A stretch of 64,000 nucleotides of DNA, from assembly GCA_023935145.1 (NCBI GenBank), contig CM043702.1, positions 79,980,320 to 80,044,319 of the forward strand, written 5' to 3'. A program made the position numbers and the translations under genes. The notes below the pieces were generated by a model. The model had not been told where the DNA came from. It worked only from the letters and a program-made list of their open reading frames with translations, and searched no databases. This document shows positions 45,961 to 57,307 of the stretch, in pieces (position 1 is the stretch's first letter; every line of letters begins with the position of its first letter). The DNA comes from Bretschneidera sinensis. Its lineage: Eukaryota; Streptophyta; Magnoliopsida; Brassicales; Akaniaceae.

Positions 45961-46301
45961 AAAATGTTTTTATGAAGGCAATTTAGTTTTTCTCTCAAAA
46001 AAGTAAAATTTTCCAATATTATTTTGAAAATATAGATAACAAAGAATTGTTGTTTTCAAATTATGTTAAGAATGTGTAAATTACTTTTTATTGATACTCA
46101 GTCACATCTTACAACATCATTCTTACTAACCTATACAATTATAATGAACAAAACCTGACATATGATTATGCTCAACAAAGCTTTTAGTTCAACGGTTGTA
46201 TACCTCTCATGTAAAAATAATGTTTCAATTTCAATTCAGGTTTCCCTCAGGTAATTCACTATTTATTTTAATCACTCCCTCAATCTAATTTTATTTTTGT
46301 C

Positions 46302-48131
46302 ATGTTTTTTAATTTAGAATACACCAAAATCCAAAGTCAAAATCTATTTAAAGCTAGAAGATGTTCCATTAATGAGGATACATTCTTATCAGACCGTTCT
46401 AAGGTCCAAAATCCTATTTTTTTTCAAAAGGTTATCTCTAAAGTTATTTCTTTTGAAACAATTCATTCATTCCTTGATATAATCGGATGTGGGTATCATA
46501 ATTATGGCTCCAAGCAAAAGTCATTAGGAGTTGAACAAGAAGTTTTAGATGATACAATTCCCTACAATTCTTCAGGTTATGAAATTGTGATTGAATCTAA
46601 ATCAAATAGGGAGGAAGTGGATTGGCTTAATCGGAGTGCTATTGGACATCTACTTTCTGTTAAGGATGTAGTTATTCTTAAAGCAACCATGGCTAAAAAA
46701 TAAACAAATGAATTTTCTTTGTTCCAATGGGGGGATGAAAATCCTTCTTCTTTTTAATAGTTAAGAGGTGATGTTTAGAAGTTTGAAGGAGAATGAAAGT
46801 TGTTTGATTAATGGTTATCCAATGTAAGTCCTTGGTGTTCCAATGATCAAAGTGATGAACAATTCATTTGAATTGGATATGAAAGTGTTCCAATTCAAGC
46901 TTGGCACCTCAAATGTTTTAGGTGTTTGGTCAAGATTGGGGTCCATATATGTCTATGGATAAGAATACATTTTTAAAGAATAGATTAGAAGTGGCAAAAT
47001 TTTTAGTATCTTGTAGGACTCAAGATGATATTCCAGCCTTAGTCTCTATAATGTTGGTGGTGAGATATGTGTTGTAAAGATCAGTGTGGATCCATTAAAG
47101 AATAATTTCCATTTTTCACTTCTTAATGATCTTTCCATATTAGACTCATCATATTTTGTTATAGACGATGATGCTACTCATTCAAGTTCAGGATCTTTCA
47201 ATGTTGATATACATGATGTATATGAGGTTCATAATATGCTTATGGCTACATCTTTATATGAGACTAAAAACATTAATAGGATCTTTGGTTCAACAAAGAA
47301 GCCTTCATCTCGAGCTTAGCATGAAGGTAATTCTAAATTGGTTGCAGTAAATTTTTTTCTAGTGAATAATGGGAGGTTGGGCGTTAGAAAGGGGTAGTTA
47401 TCAATGGTGACGAGTGGTGGTGCATCAAATTTCGTATTCTGATAGTACCTCGTATTTTACCAATTAATTCAATGATAGAGGTTCAAAAAGGTTTAGGGAA
47501 TGACAATTTTTCTTCCTTTTCAAAGTTAGTTAAATACACTTTGAATGTGATAGAGGACACGTGGATGGTTGGATGTCAAACAGCTATCAATTTTGAAAAG
47601 AATGAAACTCATAAAAGGGTGGGAGTTACATTAATTCAAATAGTTTGGAAGGAGTCAGATAACTTTAGTAAGATATTCAGACAATTAAAGACATGTTGAG
47701 TTTTTAGCAAATATAGCCTCATTTATTATTCTTATGGGATTAGATTTAATTCAAAATATTTGTTGAATGAGAACGGAGAAAAATTGTTGGCAGTAGGTTT
47801 GTATAGAGGCAATCCTATGGAGAGTTGCTTTGGTATCCTTCTTTTTAGTACGCACTTAATTTCTTCTAGCTCTATTGGTATGGTCGGTGAGAATAACAAA
47901 GTTATTACAGGATGTGTTAGTGTAATTCCTTCTTTGGCTTATGATGAGTATTCACAGATTTCATCATCGAAAGTGGTTATGGGAAGCTTTGGTTTAGAAA
48001 CAAAATCTAAGACTTATTCAGTTGCTGCATATTCTATTCTTTTCAGAATAAGGCACAAACATCGTAGGGGAAAAAATAAAACTAATGCTCATCCCTTTGA
48101 TACTATTTTGTTGTCCATAAAACGGAAATGA
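46302..48131 (+). pseudogene. LINE ORF1-like protein (DUF4283-type nucleotide-binding domain), degenerate
   Basis: 46302-46703 is open (IHSFLDIIGCGYHNYG, then VDWLNRSAIGHLLSVKDVVI). With stops and frame changes it continues SNVSPWCSNDQSDEQFI, GYESVPIQAWHLKCF, NRLEVAKFLVSCRTQDDIPA and VVKISVDPLKN. The order W..PW...D..F.W....VP..AW...F matches the domain found in plant LINE ORF1 proteins and related host proteins. 47086-47319, 47472-47699 and 47760-48131 are three further open pieces with no motif recognised. No endonuclease or RT follows. It could be a LINE remnant or a decayed host protein of this type. Confidence 0.55.
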
Positions 48132-48598
48132 TTTTTTAAGAAATGAGTCTTAGAGAATGATGTTTCTTTAAGAGGCCATAGGAAGAGAGTTTCAAGTCAA
48201 AAGAATGGCAAGGCTTTTAATGGTGTGATATTCATGTGCTTGATGGTGTTCAATGAAATTTTGAAACTGTAAATTTTGTTAAGAACTATAAAAGTTGGAA
48301 TGAGGCAATTTATACGTGGGGATTTGGAAAAAAAATGAGTTTACTTTTTTATGGTGATAAGTATGTTCTTATTGATGAGTTTTATCGAATGGAGATGAGA
48401 GATATCAATCAATCTAAATTAATTGTCTGTTGGTTTGGGATCGCTCTTGCTTTAGTGTAGTGATTGTATTTGATGACCTAGGTCTGGTATCCTTTCAAGT
48501 CTTTGTGGTTGCTGGTCATTTTAATTTTTGGTTTTGCTTTTCAGTTTGGCATTGTTGGTCATTGCTTTCTTCTTAGGCAGATGGTTTTTGATCTTTTG

Positions 48599-49217
48599 TG
48601 TTAAGGTTTGGAGTATTTAATACGGCTGAAGATCACATGAACATGGGCTTGATATACATGGGTAGGCACCAATATGATTCAAAAGCTTCAGCCCATCATG
48701 AGTCTCAGACCCAAACCTTATATGTAACCCATTCTTATATTTATATTTCATTCTGATGTGGGATAACTCGTATATGGATATCCTAACAAATCTCCCCCTC
48801 ACGTGTGAGTTATATACCAAACTTACCCTTGAATAGAACCATCGATCATGCGATCAACAAGAGAAACCAAACTAAACTCAACTATTGGGAGAGCAGACAA
48901 AGCCATGGGAGTCCTCATGGGTAAGACAACCGTGGGCACACAAACACTTCTCATTCAAACTCAACTACGAGGAAACATCGTAGGAGTCACATGATCATGA
49001 CCAATTAGAACCAGGCTCTGATACCAATTGTTAGGGTTAAGAGTACTTCACACAGGGGAAGATCATACAAACATAGGCTTGATATACATGGATAAGCACC
49101 AATATAACTCAAAAGCTTAAGCTCATCACGAGTCTCGAACCCAAACCATATATATAACCCACTCTTATTTTTTATTTCTTTCCGATACTGGATAACTCTC
49201 ATATGGATATCCTAACA
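48599..49217 (-). mobile_element. Complete TRIM (terminal-repeat retrotransposon in miniature)
   Basis: Direct repeats 48599-48788 (190 bp, TGTTAAGG...CTAACA) and 49029-49217 (189 bp, TGTTAGGG...CTAACA) flank a 240-bp non-coding interior. The interior carries, on the minus strand, an exact tRNA-Met primer site (49015-49026) next to one LTR and a polypurine-like AGGGGGAGATT next to the other. TTTG flanks both sides (48595-48598 and 49218-49221). It has no coding capacity, so it would depend on proteins of another element. Confidence 0.9.
49015..49026 (-). promoter_or_regulatory. Primer binding site of the TRIM
   Basis: GCTCTGATACCA, inverse of TGGTATCAGAGC, two bases from the 5' LTR. Confidence 0.9.
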
Positions 49218-49415
49218 TTTGGCTAGTTGTATTCTTGTTGTCTTTCTAAATCTTATGTTTTTGTTTGAATGTTTGAGTATTGTTGCCTTTGTTTCTTACT
49301 CTGGGTTTGGCTTTATTGGACGAGTTTCTAGTATGTTGCTGGTTTTGTCTATTATGTTTTTTATCTTTATTTTTCAGTAATAATATTCTCTTTCTTGTTC
49401 AAAAAAGCTAACTCC

Positions 49416-49801
49416 ATGTTTAAAGTTTTCAAAACATTGTTTTGAAATTTAACAGCTTTCAAATCTAACAAAGAATACATAACCAAAAAAAAAAATAGAA
49501 TATGCGTTGAAAACAAATATATTATATTCAATATTTTTCTTAACTTAAGATAATTTTTAATTAAATTCTTAAGAATGCATAAATTATTTGAAGAATTAAT
49601 TAAGTACTTGTTAGTTTATTTATTTGTGTTTGTTTAGTAAAACTAAAAAAATATTTTACGTAAAATAAAAAAATAAACATTAAAATGTTTGAACTTTAAT
49701 TAAGATGATATCATTTGTACCACTCAAGCAATGATTTGATCATGAAAGTACCTTGAGCTCTTTATGTTCGAGAAAACCAAGAATAATTCTTCCATAGACT
49801 C
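49416..49801. other. AT-rich spacer
   Basis: Nothing recognised. It forms the left flank of copia-3. Confidence 0.5.
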
Positions 49802-50669
49802 TGTTGGGATTTGTCTAAGAATTAAAAGGAGTAAAAGTTCAGCTTCAGCCCCAGGTGTGCGCCGCACCCTAGGAAGTCTGTGCCTAAGCACCTAGTAAGT
49901 GGAGTTGTTCATGCACAGGTGTGCAACATAGCATAAGGAGGGTGCATCACAGCACCCCAGAAAGTAGAGGTGGTATGTCCTGGTTTGAGCCACAGCCTGC
50001 CCTGTTCTGGGTCGCGGCGCCAGGCACACCTGAAGCTTCATTTTGGGCACTTTGAGATAGTGCGTGAGGCAAGATTAAACCGTACATGATCATTTAGACT
50101 TGTTGGAGGGATATAATTGATTGATTCTTAAGATCTAAGGGTTGAGATTTTCTTCAAGATAGGTTCAAGAAGTGGTGCACTATATAATGGGTCACCTAGC
50201 TTCAATGTCAACAAATGTGACATACAAGTGATCATCATACAAGAGAATTCAAGTGCAAGTGTGAGAGTTCAAAGACACAAAACACAAGAGAGGCACTAGA
50301 ATAGATCTTATTGAAGAGAGGTTGGTTGTTTAGAGAGAGTAGTATAGATTGGGGATTCAAGGGCATTGTAAGTGGAATTTTCTTGGGGAAAATTCCAGGG
50401 AAACACAAGTTTTTATCACTTTCTTTTTCTCTTTTTTCGTTCTTCAAGAACAAGAGGTTTCTTGAAGAGGTGTTGCTGTAACTTGTAAGAACTCATTGAT
50501 TTAGTGCAGAGAGCTCGGAGTAGCTCACGGGGACGTAGGCACATTGTCAAACCTCGATAACAATTGTTGTGTTCTTTCTTTGATTGGTTTGTTTCTGTTC
50601 ATTACAAGTCATTCTAGACTTGAGTGTTTGGAAGATCACCACTTAGGCATCTTGAGGTGATTTCCAACA
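49802..50669 (+). repeat. Copia-3 5' LTR
   Basis: TGTTGGGATTTGTCTAAG...GATTTCCAACA, 868 bp. Its start shares TCTAAGAATTAAA with copia-2. Its GC-rich block (49850-50040) and TATA-like CTATATAATGG (50179) are shared with the LTR at 1-949. Confidence 0.9.
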
Positions 50670-50670
50670 G

Positions 50671-50682
50671 TGGTATCAGAAC
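50671..50682 (+). promoter_or_regulatory. Primer binding site of copia-3
   Basis: TGGTATCAGAAC, one mismatch to the tRNA-Met type site, one base after the LTR. Confidence 0.85.
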
Positions 50683-50910
50683 CTTGGTGAGTGGGTATCA
50701 GAGCTGGAACAAAAGGTATCGGAGAAAGACTCCTAGAATCAAAGGTCAACTTCTTGGTTGATTCAAGAACGGAGTAGAGATCAAAATCTAATCGTGTTCT
50801 TGAGGGTGATTCAAGAATGGTATTGAGATCAATCTTTGATTGTGTTCTTGAGATTTAGAAGTTGGAATGCAATTATGGGTGCTGCATAAATCTAGGACTT
50901 TCTCTGCAAG

Positions 50911-51720
50911 ATGGGTTCGAACTTCATTGTTGAGAAGTTTGATGGAAAGGGAGATTTTGCCCTTTGGAAGCGGAAGATTAAGGCTGTTCTTATGCAACAG
51001 AAGGTGGACTTGGCTACTGGAGAAGATGACACTTTTCCAGCAAGTATCACGGAAATCCAACGGAATGAGATGAAGAAGATAGCGTATAGCACCATCTTTC
51101 TACACATGTCGGATAGTGTCACAAGGGAGTGCGGAGACTTTGAAGATCCAACTTTCATTTGGAAGAAACTAGATGAGTTATTTCTTACCAAGACTCATCC
51201 TAATAAGATTTATCTTCTTAAACGAATCTTTGCTTTTAAAATGGATCCTAATAAAGAGTTGCAAGATAATCTTGATGTGTTTAATAAACTAGTTCAAGAT
51301 TTGGCTAGTTGTAGTATAACATTCTCGGATGAACAATTGGCTGTTATGTTATCGAATTCTCTTCCTGATTATTTTGAAAGTTTGATTAGTGCTATTGAAT
51401 ATGGACGAGATACACTAACCAAGGAAATTGTGATCAATGCTATAAGGGCTCATGATTTCAAAGCCAAGATGAGGGAAGCATCAAGTGGATAAGGGGTGTT
51501 CGTTACAGGAAGGCCAACAACTCGGAATGGCAGTAGCATCCATGGCAACTACCGAGAGAAATCAAAAGGTAGAGGGCAGAGCCATGGGAGAGCGCACTCC
51601 AAACCAAGATTTGGAGGAAAGAGATGCTACTACTGCAATAAGGAGGGTCATGTCAACAAAGATTGCAAGAAGAAGTTGTGGGATGTTCTTGTTGTGTGCT
51701 CAAATGTGAGCAGGAGGTAA
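50911..51720 (+). pseudogene. gag of copia-3
   Basis: MGSNFIVEKFDGKGDFALWK starts the protein at 50911. It is open to a TAA at 51490, then continues in the same frame through a basic linker (KSKGRGQSHGRAHSKPRFGG) to the zinc knuckle CYYCNKEGHVNKDC (about 51622-51663) and a second TAA at 51718. The capsid body includes MDPNKELQDNLDVFNKLVQD. Only two nonsense changes break it, making this the best preserved gag in the window. Confidence 0.9.
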
Positions 51721-52150
51721 GGCAGCGAGAAATGGATCCTGGATTCTGGGTGCACTTATCACATGTGCCCTCACAGGGATTAGTTCAAGAATTTCAAGGA
51801 AACCAATGATGGGAAGGTTTTCTTGGGGAATGATATTTCTTGCCAAGTGAGGAGGATAGGAGACATCCAATTGAGGATGTTTGATGGAGTCACAAGGTTG
51901 CTGTGGAATGTGAGGTATCTTCTGGATTTGAGAAAAAATTTGATCTCATTGGGGCAGCTAGATTCCATGGGGTACACATACAAAGTAGAGGAAGGAAAGA
52001 TCATGGTAACTAAGGGATCTTTGATAGTGATCAAAGCAGCAATAAAGGATGGTCTCAATGAGATGATCGGAGAGACAAAAATCAAGGATCAAGCAACAAG
52101 CTTGATGGCTGAGATGGATAAGGCGGTATTTGGCACAATCGCTTCGGATA
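51721..52150 (+). pseudogene. Aspartic protease and linker of copia-3
   Basis: WILDSGCTYHMCPHRD holds the D-S-G site, then a TAG at 51781. The same frame continues FLGNDISCQVRRIGDIQLRM, LDLRKNLISLGQLDSMGYTY and AAIKDGLNEMIGETKIKDQA to 52155. Compared with copia-2, a frameshift at about 52140 separates it from the integrase. Confidence 0.87.
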
Positions 52151-53128
52151 TATGAGCGAAAAGAGCCTGCAAGTTCTCAGAAATGATGGTCTACTTGGTG
52201 GTGACAAGGTAGAGAAACTTGATTTCTGCGAATGTTGTGTTCTTGGGAAGCAACATCTGGTCAGCTTCAACACCGGAGTGCACAAGTCTAAGGGTATTCT
52301 TGACTACATTCATATAGATCTTTGGGGACCAGCAAGAACACCAACACGGGGAGGTAATGTTTACTTTTTGTCTTTAATTGATGACTATTCTAGAAAGGTT
52401 TAGGTTTAATTGCTTAAAAATAAATCAGATGCTTTGAATAAATTTGTTGTGTGGAAAAAGTTGCTGGAGACTCAAACGGGCAGGGTAGTTAAGGTGTTAA
52501 GAACCGATAACGACTTTTTTAATAAGGATTTTGATAAATTCTATGAGTTAAATGGCATTCTAAAACATAGAACAGTTATGAAAACCCCTCAGCAAAATGG
52601 AGTTGCTGAGAGGATGAATAGAACCGTTATGGAAAAGGTTAGGTGTATGTTAATTGGGTTCGGTTTACCAAAATATTTTTGGGGGGAAGCGATGTCTACA
52701 GCTGCATATTTGGTTAACAGATCACCCTCTAGGGTTTTAGACCTTAAGACTCCCATGGAGATGTGGAGTGGAAAACCCCCAAGTTGAGCAACCTTAGGAC
52801 TTTTGGATGTGCTGCATTTGCACATCAAAATGATGATAAACTTGGCCCAAGGTCTAGAAAATGTGTGTTTCCAGGGTATGGTGATGGAGTTAAGGGGTAT
52901 AGGTTGTGGTCCTTAAAACCAAAAGGAATGAAACTCATAATAAGTAGGGATGTTATTTTTAATGAATTGTTATTTCCCTATTTGGAGAAAACTAACTCTG
53001 TAGGGGCTAGTGAGCAAACTAGTTCGGAATTTATGGAGCATCGCATCAAGGAAAATGCAGTTCAGATAGACCAAGGATGTCAAGAGGGTTCGAACCAAGT
53101 AGAGCCCATTAATGAAGGCCATGCTTAG
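52130..53128 (+). pseudogene. Integrase of copia-3
   Basis: 52152-52403: KSLQVLRNDGLLGGDKVEKL, CECCVLGKQHLVSF, then DYIHIDLWGPARTPTRGG with the first Asp. 52410-52787: KVLRTDNDFFNKDFDKF (second Asp kept; a few residues are missing beside it), TPQQNGVAERMNRTVMEKV with Glu, and RSPSRVLDLKTPMEMWSGK. A frameshift at about 52780 leads to NLRTFGCAAFAHQNDDKL, GYGDGVKGYRLWSLKPKG and FNELLFPYLEK. The D, D and E residues all survive, though in a broken frame. Confidence 0.87.
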
Positions 53129-53400
53129 GATACTCAAGAGGAGGCTGAACTGGAAGGGGATGATGCAGCAAGTCAGAATGATTATCAATTCACAAGAGAC
53201 TAGGAAATGAGGGTGGTTAGACCACCTTTGAGATATGGGTTTGTGGATGCTAATGTAGTAGCTCCTTGGGCAGAAGGAGGGATGGTTGAACCAGAAACTT
53301 ACATGGAAGCCATGGAATGTTAGGAGTCATCAAAGTGGCAGCTAGCTATGGAGGAAGAAATGGATTCTTTAAGGAATAACAACTCTTGGGAATTGGTGCC
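53129..53400 (+). pseudogene. Start of reverse transcriptase, copia-3, cut by D1
   Basis: The frame after 53128 gives VVRPPLRYGFVDANVVAPWA and WQLAMEEEMDSLRNNNSWEL followed by VP. This is the N-terminal lead-in to copia RT, ending exactly where the D1 LTR begins. Stops lie near 53126, 53203 and 53322. Confidence 0.82.
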
Positions 53401-53454
53401 TGATTACGCCCAAAACATAATGCGGTAGTTGTAACACAGCTTTGGTGTGTCGAT

Positions 53455-54623
53455 TGTTGTGCTGATTATCTACCTAAATTAATATGCAAATAATTGCACT
53501 CGTTTTACTTGCAAGTGCACAAGGTTTGTGGTAGCATAGTGTGCAAGTGCGAGATCATTTCCACAGGGATTGGTGAATTTCTTTTTAGGACTAATTTCTT
53601 CAAGCTTGAAAAGAGAAATAATAGTTGATTATGAGTGAATAACAATAATGAGAATATAGGACTACGATATCCACCCTAATAATACTTTCCCACTAAGTAA
53701 AGTTTCAATGCTCTAACCTTATCATGAATATCTAATGGTTGCCAACCTAAGGGCTTGGTCCACACCTTAGGCTATTGATCTCCCTATGCAACGAGTTAGG
53801 CATGGTGTATACTCTAACTCTTTTCTCTCTTAAGGGATTCAGCATGGGTGCATACTGAGTTGTTCCTTAAGAGAGCATGAGGGCTGTGGAGATCGGCAAC
53901 CACACAGGACCTAGGGCTTGGTCTGCTCCTGGTTTCCCATGTTGATTAACCCGAGAATCCGGTGTGGATATCCCTTGTTACTAATGTCGAACCCAGGACT
54001 CGGTCATCCAAATTGATCCGACTAACCTATCCATACCACATGCATATGTTGATCAGGCACACACACACGAGGAATTTAAATACAAATAGGTATTAATCAA
54101 GTTAAACATTCAGAGAGGGCTATAACAAAGATAGTCAATGAATAGATATATGGAAAAGCATAACTAGGGCTTCAATCGAGCCCTATAGGTGTTTAGTTAC
54201 ACATGCTAAGTAGAATAAACATGCTAAACATTATGAAAATAAAAATTGAAAATTAAAACCGAAACCCTAATTCCTATTTGGAGTCGGAGGACTTCTTTCC
54301 AATTCTGGCTTCTGCCGCCTCTGGAGTAATTGTGCTCGAGCGTATGCGGGTTGCGCTTGAGCGCAGGTGTGCGCTCGAGCCTTCTTTAAGTGTGCTCTTG
54401 TCCTTGTGCGCTCGATCTTAATGAGATGCGCTCGAGCGCACCTTGCTGGATGGCAGAACTTCATTTTTGCTCCTAAAAGCTCCAATTTATTATTTTTTTT
54501 GTCCAAGTCCTGAGAAAAACGCATAAAATACGAAAATGAAGTAAAATCCATATAATTAGCTAGGTAAAGAGTCTAACAAGTGTAAATTAGGGGGCTTAAA
54601 TATGACTATTTAAGCACCTATCA
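53455..54623 (-). repeat. D2 3' LTR
   Basis: 1169 bp, colinear with 57308-58556 apart from a missing segment of about 120 bases (equal to about 58115-58228) and a small extra piece near 54305-54325. It carries a cluster of GCGCTCGAGCGC-type palindromes at 54330-54445. Confidence 0.9.
54330..54445. repeat. CpG-rich palindrome cluster (GCTCGAGC / GATCGATC type)
   Basis: Repeats such as TGTGCTCGAGCGTA, TGCGCTTGAGCGCA, TGCGCTCGAGCGCA. Counterparts lie at 58285-58375, 57036-57112 and, in the solo LTR, 27190-27390. Confidence 0.82.
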
Positions 54624-56058
54624 CATCCCTAAATTTAAATATTGCTAGTCCCTTAGCAATACAAAACTAAAGGCTATGTGAAAACAAAACTTTGAAAGAT
54701 AAATTCATTCTCATGATACTTAAAAATTTGGGTTGTGCATAAAAACTATGATAACTGTTCATTAGTAAGCTTAAAATAAAAACAAATTTTGGATTGTAAG
54801 AGGACTTTTAAAAGTTTTATATTGCTTACCTAAGGTTGGATTAAGGCATCGCAAGTTTGATTTGTGTGTGATGAGTTAGCACATATAAGATGGGACTTCC
54901 ATATAATTTTAGTGTATAGTGCTTTGGTGCCCAAATCTTTATCGAATTTCTTGTTAAAGAGAACAAAATGGCATAATACTTGCTTTTCTTTTTCTTTTAT
55001 CATGCGATCTTTGCCATGTTGAGTTCCATCGAGCTTTCTATTTGACCCTTGTAATGAGTGTTTGGCCAATGATTCCCAAACCAGATGGTTTTAGGGCATT
55101 AGGTGTTAAAACACCCCTAAGGACTTACTAACTCGAGTAAAAAAGGCTACAGAACTAACAAGTTTTTATACTTTTTAATGAAATTCCCACCTTTTGACGT
55201 GAACGCTCAATGCTTACTGAGGCAAGAGGCCCAGTTACTCAGTGGAAATTTCCATTATGATCATTAAGGGCTTACTTCCCACCTTTTGACGTGAACACTC
55301 AATGCTTACTGAAGCAAGAGGCCCAATTACTCAGTGGAAAGTTCTTAATGATTTTCAGAAGCTTTTTGAATTTCTCTTTGCATGATGATTATTTTTCTTT
55401 ATTTTTATTATGCCAAAGGGTTCTTTTCAACAAGTTATCTGATTACAGTTTAGGTAATAGAAACAATACAGAAGAATTATATGTCATACCCCACACAAAT
55501 GCGTGCTAAATGTACTTGTGCAAATTTGGATCAAACTCGTGAGTTCTTAGGTGCCTTGAGGTAGGTAACTAAACTTTGTAAAACTCCTATTGCAAGACTA
55601 TGTGTTCTAGCTTTTAAGCTTACTAATGAAGTGTTATCAAAAAAATTTTAATTTAATCAAAATTTTTGTTTATCAAAAGAACATGTATTTATCTTCCTAA
55701 AAAAACTGGGACTTAGTGTGTGCGCATGTGTTTTAAGTGCATGTGTGATAGTATCTAGTATCTCCCACTACTCCTAAACTTAAAATGCACTTTGTCCCCA
55801 ACGTGTGTGGCATGGAAAGATCTGACCTGGGAGATGGGGAACTAGGTTGTTTGCTTGCTTGTATACGCTCCCAAACTTGAACTGGATGCATGCACTAAGT
55901 ACCTGACAAAGGAAAACAAATGTTGTTTCGGAAAACAAAATATAAATAGTAGACATGTAAATATGATTATAAATAAACGAACAGTACTAAAATGAAAAGG
56001 ATATGTCTGAGGTGCCTCCCATGAGTGCTAAGTTTAACGTCTTCAGCCGAACCAAGCC
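54624..56058 (-). other. D2 non-coding interior
   Basis: No ORF. It contains a 92-bp tandem duplication (55186-55369). The CCCTAAATTT...GCTAGTCCCTTAGCAAT segment beside the LTR parallels CCCAACT...CTAGTCCCTAGCAAT beside the D1 LTR. Confidence 0.7.
55186..55369. repeat. Tandem duplication, 92-bp unit
   Basis: CCCACCTTTTGACGTGAAC begins copies at 55186 and 55278. Each contains CTCAATGCTTACTGA and CTCAGTGGAAA. Confidence 0.85.
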
Positions 56059-56960
56059 TTATTCTTCCCCAAAACTAAGATTGGTAGCAACTAGCATAGG
56101 TAGTGTCTTATTCTCTCCCATATAAGCATAAGTCAAATGCTTCGGCAGTGGCTTCAACTCCAAATTTGGTGCCTGGACAATAGAAGGGAAAAAAGTAGTA
56201 TTAGTAGGCATATGAATATGAAATGGATCAGTGTACTTACTTGGATGCTTTGGAGATGCTTCAATGAGGTGCATAGTTTCGATGATGTCATCAGTAACAT
56301 CCTCATATTCTGGCACTATATTCGATCTTGTGAGACTATATGTAAGAGTAGTTTCTAATGGATCAACGTGATGGTCATGAAAAACTTGTTCAACAACACT
56401 TTGCTTTTGTTTACTTAGCTCCTTAGCTATGTGCCCCACTTGTACTTCTAGTCTTTGAATAGCTTGCTCATGCCTTGCATTTATTTGGCTTTGTTTAGTC
56501 CAAAATTGTCTTGTCTCTGCTATGAACTGCTCTTGTGAGGTCATCAGCTGTTGTTGTTGAACTACTAGTTTCCTCACAATGCTCTCTAGGTCATTCTTCT
56601 TTGCTTCCGAAACTGATTGGGCTACTGGTTAGAAGTTTCTTTGTTGCCCTTGAAGGTTCCATGCATTTTGATCGTTGCTCCATGAGAAGTTAGGGTGGTT
56701 TCACCATTCTGGATTGTAGGTATTTGCATATGGATCGTAGTTGTTCAGTCCCACAGAGTTTGTTTGCTCTCGATCTGCGGATGAGTATAAAGGACAAGTT
56801 TCAGTAGTGTGATCAAAACGACTACAAATAGCACATACTTGGAGTGGTGTAGCTTGTGGCCTAGGTGAGGCAATCCGAGCAATCATCACTTCTACAAGCA
56901 TATCTAGCTTCCTCTCCATAGCATCTAGACAAGCATATCTAGCTTTCACCATTGGTGCTT
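56059..56960 (-). pseudogene. gag remnant of D2
   Basis: 56952-56701 gives MVKARYACLDAMERKLDMLV and the zinc knuckle CAICSRFDHTTETC, then a stop at 56703-56701. The frame continues to 56577-56059 with QQQQLMTSQEQFIAETRQFW, RLEVQVGHIAKELSKQ (coiled-coil-like) and LELKPLPKHLTYAYMGENKT, the gag/pol boundary motif seen before RT in Athila elements. It ends SFGEE and a stop at 56059. The N-terminal capsid half and everything after this motif are missing. Confidence 0.8.
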
Positions 56961-57035
56961 CTCCCTTGATTGAATTAGTTGAAAAACTTCAGTGTAGCAG
57001 TTTCAGTACTGCTTCTCAGGTACTTTCTGGAGCTT

Positions 57036-57112
57036 TTGCGCTCGAGCGCACCAAGAACAGCGCTCGATCGAACTGGGATTGCGCTCGATCGCACCAAGAA
57101 GTGAACTCGATC
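57036..57112. repeat. CpG-rich palindrome cluster in D2 leader
   Basis: GCGCTCGAGCGCACC, GCGCTCGATCGAAC, GCGCTCGATCGCACC and CTCGATCGCA within 80 bases, near the gag remnant. Confidence 0.82.
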
Positions 57113-57283
57113 GCAATGAGAACAGAAACTCCTCCTCTGCACACCAGAAAAAAAAAACAAAAAACGAAAAGAAGGAATATATCTGATTTTTGATGAAAAA
57201 AATAAAAATAAAATGAAACAAAATAAAATAAAATAATAATAAAAAAACTAATGAAAATAATTCCAAAAAGAAATTTAACACAA

Positions 57284-57301
57284 TCCCCGGCAACGACGCC
57301 A
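57284..57301 (-). promoter_or_regulatory. Primer binding site of D2 (tRNA-Asp type)
   Basis: TCCCCGGCAACGACGCCA is the 3' end of plant tRNA-Asp with one mismatch, so the minus strand reads as its complement. It lies 6 bases from the LTR. Confidence 0.88.
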
Positions 57302-57307
57302 AAAACT

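Larger units (their letters stand above)
48132..49415 (+). other. T/G-rich tail, probably LINE 3' UTR, interrupted by a TRIM
   Basis: 48420-48598 and 49218-49390 are T/G-rich like the 3' UTR of the LINE at 20900-21268. They end TTTTTCAGTAATAATATTC... and a short A run at 49407. The assignment to the ORF1-like pseudogene upstream is an inference. Confidence 0.4.
49802..53400 (+). mobile_element. Copia-3: Tnt1/Tork-like Ty1/copia element, left part
   Basis: A complete 5' LTR, tRNA-Met primer site, gag, protease, integrase and the start of RT lie in order on the plus strand. They are closely similar to copia-2. Coding stops abruptly at NNNSWELVP (53400), where the LTR of element D1 begins with TG. 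The remainder of RT, RNase H and 3' LTR should lie right of D1, beyond the window. Confidence 0.9.
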
